Positions 1-13,960 of a stretch of DNA of 64,000 bases are shown piece after piece. This DNA comes from Prochilodus magdalenae. Its lineage: Eukaryota; Chordata; Actinopteri; Characiformes; Prochilodontidae. The translations under genes and the position numbers were made by a program. The first letter of the stretch is position 1. Each line of letters opens with the position of its first letter. Where the stretch lies: positions 920,501 to 984,500 of the forward strand of contig JAMWET010004974.1 of the NCBI GenBank assembly GCA_024036415.1, written 5' to 3'. The notes below the pieces were generated by a model, which did not search any database, was not told the origin of the DNA, and saw only the letters and a program-made list of their open reading frames with translations.

Positions 1-1187
1 ATATACACATGTATGAGATATTACTTTGTTAATGCAAGTCTTTAAAATGAACGTTGAGATGGTTAGGCTTCAACATGTTGGATATTGCACATGCTGTTTT
101 GGATTACCAACATTTTGAGAAGATAGATGTCAGTGTAGTGTATAATGGGCAGCGCAAGAACCTGTATCCATACACACAATTTTATCTTGTATTGTTTGTA
201 GTGATGCAACAAGCTGATACATTATGATCTGGTGCGGTGATATCGGTTAGCTGTGGTAATAGTTACGCGGTTATATTTATTCAATTTTAGTAATGTTCCT
301 CATGTATTTGTAACCCTTCAGTTTATAAACCTGGAACAATATAATTAAAATGTTTACCATGATGAAAAAATATTGTTGGTATATGAGTATCTCGCTCATG
401 GTACTTTAGCCTCTACGTTATATTAATGCTTATCTATTTGGCTACAACAATGTGAGGGCCTTAACAGAGAATCACTGGTCTCAGATCTGTAGCCAGCATC
501 GAGTTCAGTCATCACAATCTGTATCGGATTAGAACCATGCTTCCCTAATCGTTTGTAACTGTGTGGTAATAGTTCATGAGGAAGATCGCGCGTGTACTGA
601 AGATGGCAAGGCGTCAATATTCTGTCAAACTGACAGTGTTATGAACCATAATAGAACGGGTGCCAGAGCCTCTGGTCCTTTCTGGATAGCATATATTTAT
701 TTTAGCTATACTAGAATAATAATTGCTGTCAAAATAAGTGGCTTGGTCATGTGCTTTGAGTTTCTGAACACAGAAGCTCAGTTAAGAGCTGGAGCCCAAG
801 CCGGGCATGATGACTACTAGTTAGGATTTCAAAGGGGCAGTAATATATACGGGGCCTAATGAATTGAGTCTGGTAATATTTATCTGTAGGCCAGAAGCAG
901 GGACTGAATGAAGGATGTGGTCGGAAGGATCCAGCTCCTAAGTGAACTGAAACCGGTTTAATCTCTGAAACAATATCTTTTTATTAGTGGCTTTGGAGAC
1001 ATTTAACAAAACTAGGAAAATATAGAAATATTACTAGCCATCGCAATTTCAATCAGTATTTTACCTCCCACATGTTCCTTTAAGATTAGACATGGCCAGC
1101 AGAGCTGTACTTTTACTTGAGCTTGCTGTGTTTATGTATGGATGATAAAGCTTTACCTAACTTAGTTGGTTAAAATAAAGTAATATA

Positions 1188-1402
1188 CTAACAATAATTA
1201 CAATGCTTAACTAATCTTACATAACATCTAACAATGTTCATGTTCACATGTTAAGCAAACATACAGCCACTCTAATTGTTGTTACATGTTTACTTTTAGT
1301 CAACCATGGTTAATGCATTACTTAACCATGCATTATGTTAACTAATGTATTACTTCATGTTTCAATACTTTAGTATTTAATGTAAAGTGTTTCCCTTTTG
1401 TA
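1188..1402. repeat. Degraded MITE-like interspersed repeat
   Basis: The stretch is built from repeated variations of TTAACTAATG, GTTAATGCATTA and ACATGTTAAG, and it ends with TAATGTAAAGTGTTTCCC. This word pattern resembles an abundant fish non-autonomous DNA element whose ends read like AATGTAAAGTGTTACC. The copy is strongly diverged and its left end is unclear. Assignment is from remembered sequence style, not an alignment. Confidence 0.4.
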
Positions 1403-1820
1403 AAGGTATATGAGTGACATTTAAATAAATAAATGTATATGTATATATGATTTGATTTTAATTTGATTTTCTGAGCTTTTAAGCACAGCATGCGTCCTTG
1501 GCATTGTGTGGAAAGTCAATATTTCATGATGAATGGAGTTAGGAAAATGTTTTAAAATGACTTGGAATAAAATTTATTTGGATTGATTTTGTCTTTGCTT
1601 TTGCCTACTGTTTGGAGATGTGGTGATGTGGTTTGTTGTTGTTTGTTGGTGTGGTTGTTGTGTGTTTTTGTTGTTGCATAATAAGGTGTTTGACAAATTA
1701 AAAACTGTTGGGCCTTGAAGCTAAAGTGATGAGTATTTGGTGGACATTTCATTACAACATGATTAAAGGTAAATAGATTGTTATGTAATAATAAAAATGT
1801 TCTATCATTTGGCTGAACTC

Positions 1821-1897
1821 TGTGGCTTCAGACGCCTATGTCTCTCCAATACTTAAAGAATGAAGTATTTGATGGAAAATAGACGTCTGAAGCCACA
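1821..1897. repeat. 77-bp imperfect hairpin (inverted repeat)
   Basis: The first 14 bases, TGTGGCTTCAGACG, are the exact reverse complement of the last 14, CGTCTGAAGCCACA. Pairing continues with mismatches inward to AATACTT against AAGTATT, leaving a loop of about 8 bases. It is either the remnant of a short palindromic transposon or a potential RNA hairpin. No coding potential is seen. Confidence 0.75.
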
Positions 1898-4800
1898 CTA
1901 TGTCCCTGAATAGCCCTTTAAAATAAAGTGTTAATTTTGCGCTCCTAGATGTCACTTGGACATCACACATTAATTCCTGAATTATTAGTGAATTTGAAGG
2001 CAAATATTTTTAAATCTTTATAATGCTCTTGTTTAGCTTTTTTCCCAGTTTGCTGCTATAAGAGCATAAACATGCCTGCTGTCATTAAGGTGGTGCTTTG
2101 AGTGAGACTCGGTGCTGTACAGAGTCATGGGAGCTGTAATGTGTACAGTGTACGAGATAGTGTGGTTAAGATCAGGCACAGTGAGATGGTAATGACAGTC
2201 TGGCTGAGCTGCTGAATGATTTCACCACATGCTCTCCAGCGTGCCCTTTAGCACTCTTGTTATTTGGGAGTGGCAGATCTTTGCTTTGGCAACTCCAGCA
2301 GTAATTTTTGCTAATAAGTATGTTTATATTTGTTTGTTTTCTTTGTTCCTCTTTCTTATCTACTCCTCATATTAGGTGTAAACATTTATATTGCTAGGAT
2401 GTGAATTAAAGCTCCATTGAAGAGCACATTTGTGCTCACCTTCTCTGTGTTGAGACACTTTACTGAGAGTGTTTTGTGATCTATACTGTACAGCAGTGTT
2501 CTTGGAGGACCATGCTTCTACTGCAATCACCCATTGCACACATGTTTCTGTGCACATATGATGACAAGCTGCTCCTCAGAGTATTGCTGCCGTGGCCTCC
2601 GCTGATGAAAAGGAGCAATATAATCATAAGCCCCTAAAGACATTGGCTAATTGCAGTAATAAGGCTGAGGCTGGGACTGGGGGGAGGTGGAGATGCCTCC
2701 TCCGTGCTGAAAGAAGGCACGCTTCTCTGGCCAGCTCTGTGGGCTTGTGGTTTTCTGTCATCTTCCCAAGTAAATCTCCCCTCAACCCCCTAACGGTCAC
2801 TGAGCTGTCAGATTATCCCCAAAGCACGCTTCTGCCATCAGCCGTTTCTTACTTCTCCTGCCCTTGCGGTTTCTGCCTCTGGAGCGCCGGGTGATTATAA
2901 AGGTCAATATTAAATGGAAATCTCTCAGATGTGCGGGTCTTGCTTTTAAAACCTTTGGTCCCTGGCAAATTATCAGTCATGACCACGGCACCTTTTCTCA
3001 CTTCACTGGACCCTGCAGGAACTGCCGTTTAAACACGGCCTGCCTTCGTTTTTACATTGCGTGTGTGCTAGAGGCTTGCGTAGCCCCTAGTAATAAATAC
3101 ACAACCTCACAATTAAATTAAGCAAAATCAATATTTATAATGATGGTTTACCTAACTAAATTAAGTTACGGCTTAAGCGAGTCAAGGTATTCAGCATTTG
3201 AAAACTGTTACCGTCAGCTTGAGCAGCAGGGAGCTGGTATAAGGTGAGATCTACAGTGGGGAAAAATGGAAATCTCAAAGGGGAGGAATTAATGCTTTTA
3301 ATATTTTTGTGTTTGATCATAATCTATAGTGTGCTGGTAAAAAGAGTGGTATACGTCATAATATAGATCATGGGAGAGCATGAGAGCATAAAAAAATCCT
3401 AACTGGATGTGATGAAGTGTAATGTACAGTATATCCATTTGTGGCACTTTTAGTTTTCTAAAGAATAACCACTGATATATAATAGAAAACCTATTTTAGG
3501 TTTCTTAATAAAGGTAATATTAATCATAATGTACCACAGTATTTTTTCTTTACGTAAAGTTCACCTCCAACACAGTTTATCATGTTATCATCGTCTTTGC
3601 ATTTGAAGAATTGTGTACACTGCCAGAGGTATAGGCATAGACACTATATATTAGAGCTGCACTACAACCCCAAAAGGTTTCCTCATTAACATCTTAATGC
3701 TTTGCTTTAGAATGAAAGTGAAGACTAAAACTATAAAATGGCTTTTATGGAATTATGGAGTCCACCTTAAAAACTCCAATATGGAACTTTACAGGAAGAT
3801 AAAACTTCTTTCCTACCTTGTAATGGAGATTGACATAACAAAATTTTTTTATTGGTCTGTCCATCATGAACATTCAGAAAAGGGAAACTAGAGCTTTTAA
3901 ATTGTGCTCAATGAAACATATAATAGAGGTGGGTAATATGGCACTGTAATACATTGAGTTTATGTGGTATATCATGATATTTATTCGATAGACATCTCAT
4001 CAGTTGGATCCAATCAGTGCAAGCCAACGGATGTCTTCAAGATGTCTTTAACCAACACATTAATTTAGTTGGGTTTATTTAAGTTTTTACTGGAATTGCA
4101 TATTAGATAAGAGGTTACATGATAAAAGGCGAAATACATGGAATACTCGCCTAAGTAAGAGGGTAAGTATGGATTTCTGACATTCATGTTTCTAAAGAGG
4201 TTATGTTAGGCCCATCCAATTCCAGGATGTATCAAACCATATTTGCTGAGTTATATTTATGCCATATTGCCAAGCCGCAAATTGGTCTCTTTTAATAAGA
4301 CATTTTAAAATCACAGTTCTAAATGTTAAAACTTGAGTGAGTCGTTTACATGCGATGTTATGCAAGACTGGACAGTTCTGCATAATAGAATTTAAATAAA
4401 AATGAGATTTAAAGCAAAAGAGTAAATATTACAAGATCCTGTGTGTTGCTGCAAAGGGGCATAATTCACTCCTTAACTCCCATGTCTTGTGAATCGCTCC
4501 TGTTGATCGGAATTATCTTTATTTGATTATCCCTACAGAGTGAGAAAGCTCACTTAGGTCTCAAGCTTTTGCCCCCACACCCTCTGAAAAGTGCTGAGGA
4601 GCAGATTCACTATTTACATTTGTCATATTCTGAGTGCATTTTACTATTTGCGGTTTAAAATGGGGAAGAAATGGGAAAACAACCAAACATTGTTGCTATG
4701 GCCTAGAAAGTAAATGTCAAACAGCTGTGCTATAGTATTTTTAGATTTGCTTTTGGGCGCTGGGAGATGGTTATTTTGTCTGAGCACCATGTTAGATGTT

Positions 4801-6373
4801 GGGCTCGGAATTTTGCAGTGTATCCCCCGTGTTCCGGTTCTCTGTAATTGCAGGTTACTATTCACATCTAATCTAAGAAACCAGGCTGAGAATGCAGAAA
4901 TAAAGGCCTTTCTTTTCTCTCAATCATGCCTCGCAAATGTGTTGGAAGTAATTCGTGGCAGAAACAAAGCACAGTCTGGAAGCATGAATGTTTTTCTGGT
5001 CTCTGTTTTTTTTTGTTTTTGGTTTCATGTATGTCCGTGACTCTGTCATAACCGCTCAGGCCGAAAGAAAATTCCCGGGCAACACTCAGAGTGACTTGAC
5101 TCTCCTCATTTTCTAATTTGGTAATGATTCAGCTTCCTGGCCGCCTGATGCCTGTCCGAGGCACTTTGCCGTGAGATGGAAGGGCTGGGAGAGCGCGCAG
5201 GACATGTAATACGTCTCAGGCGTTACAGTGAGGGCAGCTGAAGCCACACTGGTCAAGGATGCTATTGGAGGGAATCGTGTAGGCTAACACAGCGCGGCCT
5301 TCACACATATGGAAGCACTCTGCAGGCTGAGAGGCTAAAGACTGGCAGACTAAGACAGAAGCTCCTTAAACAGGCCTGGACTGGAATTAGGAGACCATAT
5401 CAGCTTTCTGCTGTTGTCATGTTGCACAGGCTGCAATATATAATTAGTGGAGGGAAAAAAATATTTGCAGAACATGATGTGGCTTATTCAGAATTTTCAG
5501 CATAAGCAGTGCTGGCATTGCAACGTGAAAAAAAGAATAATAATAAAACACTGTAGATCCTTTTATTTTTAGGAGGAATAAGTCAGACTAGTCTAGATGT
5601 TCCACTTTGAACTGTATTTGCATCCAGTACTATCACTGACAGCGGAGTACACATTTTCGGACAGAATCTGACGTTATACCAACATCCCTCATATTGTATT
5701 TTGCGTCTGCGTCTTTGTTAGGTAAAGTCCAGTACTCAAATGAAATGGGATGGAAGTCTAATGGTGTATGTGATCAGAGCGGCTCCCGCCCAGCTGAGCG
5801 TCTGCGGCAGGTGCTTGGGCATTTGTGCCTCAGGATGTGGCTTTCTCTTGGACTGATTGTTCTAAACAAGAGAAACAGGTCGTCCATGAAAGAGGAAGCA
5901 GGGCTCAAGCTGTGTTTCAGTGTTTGAAAAGGTCTTCTCGTTGCCAGAGCAGCTTGTAAGGTCAGACCTCACGTTCTAGGGCAGGACAAAGCGAGTCGTG
6001 TTTATTTGCTCGGGCTATAGTGAGGGGTGGACAGTATGATGGTATGTTATTGTTATTGAGATAAATTGCATCACAATATGCTTCTCTGAATGTCTCAGGA
6101 GTGCCATCAGTACTCAACAGCATAGGCCTTATTACTAAATGAATAACAACAACAACAATAACAATGCCTATAAAACTACAGAAGCAGCTGATTGGAGGTC
6201 AGTTAATTTTATCCATATAAATTTAGCAGTTTTGACTTTTTTCCTTAAGTTTATCTATTTAAAATTGAGTTAATTCATTTCTTTATTATATGATATGATT
6301 ACATTTATGCTTTTCGTAGTTTTAATAGCACTACTAGTTCATATCAACAGGAACAGCACTGTAGTAACTAATC

Positions 6374-6393
6374 CTAACCCTAACCCTAACCCT
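6374..6393. repeat. Short interstitial telomere-like repeat
   Basis: About 3.3 units of CCCTAA (vertebrate telomere hexamer, C-rich strand) occur here, preceded by a degenerate unit AATCCT. The tract is too short to be a true telomere and sits in an intron. Confidence 0.8.
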
Positions 6394-7784
6394 GAAGTGA
6401 CCTTATATATACCTTCAGTGGCATGACTGACTAGTGATTAATTCAGTTCTATTTATTTCTTTCAGCTGTAATTTTGTTTTGGTCTATTAATTATTTGTCC
6501 ATTTTCCTGAAAAGAATGGTTCTCACAAACACTTTGTATTCCGAGAAGGCTTCAGATCAAGCACGTTCCCACGTTCGCTTCACAGGGCATCTGTTCCAAT
6601 CAGTGTACTTGTCCTCCCCGTTTTGTTGGGACTTTTATTTTGGTTTATTTTAGACCGTTTTGTTTTGGAAGTCGGACCGTGCAATTAGAAAGAGGCACGA
6701 CAGCAGCACAGCGACGGGCCTATCTACTTTAACAGATGGCTGCAGCATGTTCCTGCTCCATAAGGGTGTGGTCGCAGAACAGTGTGTTTTAATTCACTTG
6801 TTAAACCTCTAATGACCAATATGATCGCAAAAGCACTGTGTGTGTCGCTCTAGCTGGGGACATTTTCATGTGAAATTGTTTTATATACCCACTTTGCACA
6901 TTTATAAGATCCATTCATTTACCTAAGCACATTCTTGAGATTTACAAGAACAATTTTAGAAAACCAGACTCCATAACAGGAAAAATATAGTTAAACAAGA
7001 AGAGGGGGGAAGAAAAAGCCTGAAAACTCCCCACGAATGGGGTGGTGAAACCAGACTCTTGAAACGATTCACCAACAGAAGCTGCGGCCAAATTTAAGTG
7101 CTGTTTTTGCGTTTTTGCAGACCTACCAATACCAACCATATCCTGTTATTGCAGTAATGGCGTCTTTATTGGAGTGTGACTGATATGAGTGAAATGTAGA
7201 TTTCCTTTTTTCTGACCCTGATCAAAACGTATGTCACTCAGAAACACGATTAGGTTTTGCTCATAGGCCGCAGACAACGTGTGTTACCTTATTAGTGGTG
7301 TTGAATTGTGACTGAGTGGTCGTGCGGGTGTGGCTTGCTCCCTAATCTTGCTATTTGCTGTGGTCTTGTGTTGGTGTAGCTGTAGTTATGGTTTGGATTT
7401 TGTTGTGCTATTTTTTGTGCAGGCCAGCGTGCTGAAAGATTCTTCGCCATTCTTGGTCATTTTCTGCACACATATGGGAGACCCATGCCCAGATGCTCTA
7501 ATGTAAACGTTGATTCACAAACAGTGGTTTCAGCACCTTAATGGAGCCAAGGTGTCCTGAAAGCCAGCTGCTTCCATAGATGTGGCATGGTCAGTCACAG
7601 TAGATAACTGTGTTGTAGATGGCTGTTCCAAATCAGAATATTCCAAAGAGTCAGTGCACCAGGCCTGAATGTAGTTTGTGATTTATAAACCCTATAAACA
7701 AAACTTATAAAACGTATAAACAAAAATAAATCTGCATCTCTATGATAAATTATGTCACAATGTACTTTTCTGGGTATATCGTGG

Positions 7785-8078
7785 GTACATATAGAACATA
7801 GTTCGATGGGAGAGACTCGTCTGTGCCTCTAGACCATAGAACACTGTTCGATCATAGAGTCATCAGTGCATCTAGTCCATAGAGCATACTTCAATCATGG
7901 TCGGGAGTGGTCTGCCACAAGACATTACGAGAGACACTTCAATTGGGTTCAACCGAACTCCAGATTTTATTTGGTATTTCACGAGTTTCAGTATAACAGT
8001 TTGATCTTAGAGTCATTGGCACATCTAGAGCATAGAGCCATGAGTACATTTAGAACATAGAGCATATTCAGTCATAGT
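7785..8078. repeat. Degenerate minisatellite, unit about 40 bp, interrupted
   Basis: At least five diverged units share the words GTRCATCTAGAACATAGAG and TTCGATCATAGAGTCAT. Units start near 7785, 7823, 7866, 8018 and 8044. A stretch of roughly 90 bases without the motif (about 7905-7995) separates the third and fourth. Units differ by several substitutions each, so the array is old. Confidence 0.7.
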
Positions 8079-11000
8079 ATCTTTATAAACTGCATAAAAA
8101 CAAGTAGCCCATTGTCTTTTACCCAGTTATGTCATTATCTTATTTTTATTAATGATGATTAGAAAAGGAAAAAACACTGCACTGTTTTTACAGCCATTCT
8201 GTTATGATGTTGCTTTTAATCCAATCTAAATGTTCACAAGCCCTGCATTGTGAAACCCTCATAGAGAGTGATGGAGTATAGTGATGTTACATTTGACCAT
8301 ATTACCTGTATGTAGCTTACAGCATTTGTTAATATTGATGCAAACCTTATAAAAGCATGTTTATATTTTATCTCTTTCAGTCTGGTCAAAAGTGAGGTAA
8401 TGCAGTGGAGGTTCACAGAGCAAGCCATTTCCTTTCACAGACATTTTAGAATTCAGTTCAAAAAGTAATTTTGTGCAAGATTTGGTCCAGTACAATTTCG
8501 AGGTGCCTGGAAAAGTATCAGGGGAAAGCACCTTAGGAAAAGAAGGATGGTACCATTGTGAAACACTATGGCTGCTGTACCATGTTTGAAACGCTGGTGC
8601 CAAAAGGAGAAGCAGCTCTAGCTTTGTTAATAAGTCTGACTTTGTGTAACCTCAAATCTTACTTAGTAGTGTCGTTGGTGACACTTAGTGTGAACAGCAT
8701 ATCACGGTGGTTGCTTTTTTTTTCTGACTAAATAGAGATAATAAATTATGCGTAATGCCACATCCACTGAATGTCTTGACATGTGACCACAAATATCTAT
8801 AATTTGTTGCGCAGACATACCAAAAGTCATAGGACAGCAGTATGTAAATTGATCATTATGTATTGTTACTGCAGGGGATGGCTTGGGGACTCCCACAACT
8901 GTTTAAGCTTCATAATACTTCACTACCCCCTTGACAAACGGTCAGTTAATTTCTCAAATGCGTTGGCAAATAGTCTAAAATAAGAGTAACCTAAAATAAA
9001 AAGACAAGAGATATCAGCAATCCCACTCCCAGAATCAGCATTTCCCCATATCAAAAAATGCTGCATTGGATATTGGAGCAAAACAAGGAGGAGTCTGAAC
9101 GGATTCTGTAACAGATAGAGTCTGACATATCACAGCATCACAAGTAGCACAACATAATAGTCAATTTTTTGACTGTGCATTTGTTTCTGTTGGGGATCTG
9201 AAATGTTTAGCCTGTTTTAGGATGCTGAACTAAATAAAAGCTCATTTTACAGCTTAGAATTTTCTGAAGAACAAAAAAAAATCTCGCATCAGCATTGGTT
9301 GTTTAGTCTCAGCATTGGAAAAGAAATTGTGGTATTGTGAAATCTCTAGAAGAAACAGCACAGAGGCAGCGTGCTTCTAAAGGAAGGTAGTTCTGTCTTG
9401 CTAACTAAACAACTTTGCTCGACTGAACTGTGATGTTAAAAGATTAAACCAATGTTTTGGGGCCAAAAAGAGGACAAGCACGGAAAAAAAACCCTGACAC
9501 TCTCGAGTATAACTCGAACCATTTTTACACAGCAAATGCCTCTTTATCTCTTTCGAAACACAAGATGCTTTAATATGATTAGAAGAGAAGGAGAAAGTGC
9601 ACATCAGTAATCGCTCATTTATCTTCATTATGCGGTGGCAAGCACAGCAGTGATTTGCAGGTAGCATGTGTTTATGATAAAGGAATCCCCCAGGGACGTT
9701 CTGAGGAGTGCAGCGAGACTCGCATGTTGTCCAGCACTCAAGCCCAGGTGGTTCTCTACATGAGCTTTAGCCCAGATGAAAGTGTCCTGTGTGGTTTAAG
9801 GCTCAAATGGTTAAACGTATAATCTGTTTTCTTTTGCCGGGGAGGTTCGACCACCGTAGCATTGTTACGTATGTGGTGTTTGAATCACCTTTAATCTGAA
9901 AAGAATGAGATTGCTAAATTATTATTGACCACTGACCACAAAATCAGATGTGCATTTGCATATTTCTCCTGCGTCTCTCTCAGCGGGTTATTCTGCATTA
10001 CTGAAGAGATTTATTGAGCCATAAAGGCTCTGATGTAGGTGATATGAACAAGCCTACAAATTGACGTACTTTGGAGTGGCGAAGCATAATATGTACGTTG
10101 TTAATATTCCAAAACCTGGATGCTGTACTGCCCTCGGCTCCTACATGAATCTCCTGTGTTTGAGCAGACAAAGTCAAATAAGCGGACTGTAATAAGTGCT
10201 GAAGGTCTCGATATCGCCTGCCAGTGCATTGAAGAAAATAACAAACTCTGCCTTCAGTTATGACTGGGGCCGCTGCGGCTGTTTATTTTTCCGGACAGTC
10301 TCTGCCAGTAACATTACGGATTTAAAAAATAGGCAGTTTTACAGCATTCAGGTCTTTTCATGGAGGCGAAACACTGTATGCAGAAGTACATTCATCACTG
10401 ATTCCCCCTGCTGTCTCAAAGGAGCCCTCAGAGAGCCACTGTGGCATGGAGTTCTCTACTTCATTTGTTGGCCGCAGAAGAAGGTTTTCTATTGAAAGAC
10501 AATTTTGTATTTTCATGAACAGCAGCCGGACCCGTTTTTGCGAGCGCGAATCTCGGTGTGTTTTTTTATGTCTCACAGCGCTAATTTCCCCGTATCAAAA
10601 TTCAAGTCTGTTTTGCTGTCCTGTCTGGAGGCTAGCTTGAGCTGTCCCAAAATAGCCCAGGTCCAGCCCAGCCCAACCCCACCCTACTGCTATAAACGCC
10701 TCTTAGCCTGGAAAACTCCACAGCGGCCTCAGTCAGAGACACACACTGTAAATCCGCTTCCAAATGGAAAAATCCTGCAGAAAGTGTTAAGGATTGGTCC
10801 AGACCAAAGCAAGGATTGAAAAGCTGAAATTAGATGTACGTGAAGGAAACCTTCACATGTTCTGCTTTGTGTCGTGTCTAGAAAAACTGACATCAGAAAC
10901 TCATAGGTTCATCTACATCCTAATAAATTCCATCAGAAAGGTCTTGCTGACCGATTGACACTACTAGTGCTTACCAAACCTCAGGGAAGCAGCTAAGTAT

Positions 11001-11820
11001 CGTGATAGCACTTCTTGCTTCATCGCACAGCCCTTCTGTGAAACTCAACAAGAACGACTGGATCCGTATGAATTGTTATTACTGGCACCCAGAGCTTCCA
11101 GGACGCTTGGTCCCGGGGTTGTGATGTCAGTGCCCATGTCCTGGTGTTTCAGCCCCCTGCCCCACACACACAACTCTTGCAAAACCTCTAACAATGTCCA
11201 TAACACAAACAACGCTTACCTTACAGAAGTTTATCTTGGGTTTGAAACTGCCTTACTGACTAGTTTCTGTGCTTACATTTGGACAACAGTGCTTGCTGAC
11301 GGAATCGGGATAAAGCTGCCCTCTTTATCTAGCTTAGCAAGGCTGAAGCTTCACGTGCACTTTTTATTTACCTTCAAATAAAATATTATCCTTTAAACCC
11401 TGCCCACATGAATGATTCACAAGCGGCAGTGCGTCACCATAAAACCTCACACGTTTTGGGATTTTGTGAAGGAGGGAAAAAAAGACAAACGAAGCACTGC
11501 TCCCTTTCTCCAGTTGCAGCACTTAATTAGATTACGTTTCCGAGTCTGTTGAATGAATTGAATCATAATTTTTGTTGGTTAACCCTGAAACCATAGTTTT
11601 GGGGACTTTGCGCTTTTTAAAATTAAGAATCATTAAACTGCGAAGTTAATGTCACCATACAGTGAATACAAGCAAGTAGCTTTTTTTAATTAAGCTATTC
11701 CACTAAATAAGTGCGGTGTATTTAACAGGAACCCAGCTGGTGGTGCAAATGGACATTTCTGATGAAACCCTGATGGCTGTTGGCGTGTCTGTGTATGTGT
11801 GGTCTTGTCTTTTTCTTACA

Positions 11821-12420
11821 TACAGTATTGTGAAAAAGTCAGGAGGCCAGAGCAACTTAGCTAACATATGGTTTCACAGAAGCATCAGCTGAATACGAGA
11901 TGCTTTTGCAGTGTGTCCACTGTTTACTTTTATTATAGCTTTCATTCATATTAGGAGACTTACAGTCTGAAGAAATCTGCAGGGATGTTTTCCCACGCTT
12001 TCTTAGAAGTGTGTGTGGTTTTATTTTTTTTGGCTTCATACAGTCAGAGTAATCCCAAACACATTTGGGGATGTGGACTCTGGGGTGGTCAGTTAACAGC
12101 TTTTTGACTGCTACACATCCTTTCAGACTCTATGAATTGTTGAGTAGTCTTCTCACAGCAGAAGGATGGACAGAAACGCCTGTGGATGTTTTAGCATCTG
12201 AGGCCAGACTGGAGCTTGATTTTCTCCTCTCTCTGAAAGATGAAAGCTTTAAGTGCTGTTTATGTGACGGTGACAGTTTTGATGGTCTAGCAGGTCTTGC
12301 TGGGTTGTTATGAGTCCCACTTTTTACAAATCTTTTCAGGCTAGAGTTTTGGAAACTTTTTCCCTCCCTGTGTAAGTGGATTGTTTTATCTAATGTCCTC
12401 AGAAATGTCTTTTGAAACAT
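11821..12420 (-). mobile_element. Tc1-like transposon remnant, family B copy 1
   Basis: The left edge, TACAGTATTGTGAAAAAGTC, resembles the terminal sequence of the copy at 55793, which reads CAGTACTGTGCAAAAGTCAG. On the - strand, around 12150-12200, a frame reads TGVSVHPSAVRRLL. This fits the helix-turn-helix of Tc1-like transposases, which recognises the element ends. The frame cannot be followed into a DDE catalytic domain, so this is a dead, internally deleted copy. Related copies lie at about 47480-47960 (same orientation) and 55793-56475 (opposite orientation). The right end is not clearly visible. Confidence 0.65.
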
Positions 12421-13824
12421 GAAACTTGTATATAATGGCTGTTTTGCCAGGAACTGAAGGGTGGTCTCTGACTTGCCCAGTTTAGGGTGTGTTGTTTGAA
12501 CAAAATGTAAAAAGTAAAAAAATAAATAAAAAGAATAAAAACTTGTTATACAGAACTAATCTTTGGAACGGGATAATTCCTAGTAAATCATGCCTCAGTG
12601 GGGGACTCGGAGCTTTGTTCTTGTGTCGACTGTGGTTAAAAAGTGTACTGAAACTTTTTATGGTCTCAAGAAGCCTTGACCCACATTTATTAAGAGCTTT
12701 TGTTTGCGGTCGGGGAAAAAGGGAAAAAAGTCGGGATTGTCAAATCAGTGTGTTTACCTTCGTCTCGGTGGCCTCTGCGTTTGTGAGTAAGAAGGGGTGG
12801 CTGGTGACATGGCGAGAGGCATGAGGAGGCTGTTGCCGCACCGCAAGCTAGTAAACATCAGCGTCCACTGTGCTGTGTGCACTTTGAACTTAAAGACTGT
12901 ACCCAAACATCCAGCCCGGTTTAGCAAAGCAGCTGTGCTCTGGCAAGCTTTTGTTTAGCGTCCTTTGTGCAGACTGACTCGTGCTGCCTCTTGAAGTAAA
13001 CAGACGGGGGCCACGAGCCAAATCAATGATTCTGCTCAGATCAACATGCCGGGGATTATGTACTTCTGAACTGCGCTCATGTTGTCTACTACTGTGTAGG
13101 AAACCGTCATCTTATTAGCCTGGAGCGAAGGGAAAAGAGCCAGGCTCGCACGGCGCATGTTCACAATTACAGTCCTGTTTATTGCTCCATATATTCGATG
13201 CTCTTGTGTTGTTTGTTGTTGTTGTTTTCCTGCTTTTCCGTTTGTGTGTTTGTTTTGCATGAGAGCGGTTTGATCAGACATTGAAAACGAATTACGTCCA
13301 GCTCCATAAAAGTGCACTGTATTTTGGATGAGAGGAGGAGTGGAGACAACAGAAAAATTGTTGCTCATTTTTGTGGATATGAAAATGATTGATCGCTGTC
13401 CAGCCTGCAAACTCCTATATGGTCAGACTGTTGTCTCTCTAGTTTCCCGGGCAAACCTAAAATGCTTTGTGACTAAACAAATGGAATAAATTATACAACT
13501 GGAGTAAATTACTGATTTTCCTCTGGAAGTCATTTGGATTAAAATGCATTTATGTGAAGCAAAGAAATGAAACAGGGATGTAATAAAAGTTAATAGACAA
13601 AGTCATGGTTGAGAGATCCAATATCCAGATGTATAGAGCCATTTTTAAGGGTAGGTGATTGTGTTGTTTTATTTGTCCCTGGACCATAGAAGGACCTTTA
13701 AAAACGAGTTGGTGGTCTTTAATGATACTACTTGTCTCACAAGAAAATTGTAGCAGCGTCTTGTAGGAGCAAGAAGGGGTGGCTGTATGAGCCCTCGTGT
13801 TATGTAGCTAATGAACGTTTCATG

Positions 13825-13960
13825 GACTGCTTTAAAAGACCATCGTGGGAAAACTCAAACAGTCTTTCTGTATAATGAACCTGTCATTCCCATATGCGTT
13901 CATGACATGACTGTTTCAAAAGACTCCTTATAAATCGTGGGAAAACTCAAACAGTCTCAT
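13825..13960. repeat. Local 92-bp direct duplication
   Basis: An identical 24-base sequence beginning ATCGTGGGAAAACTC occurs at 13842-13865 and again at 13934-13957. Diverged flanks (GGACTGCTTTAAAAGAC and TGACTGTTTCAAAAGAC) precede each copy, so the duplicated unit is at least 40 bases with an offset of 92. No coding content is apparent. Confidence 0.8.
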
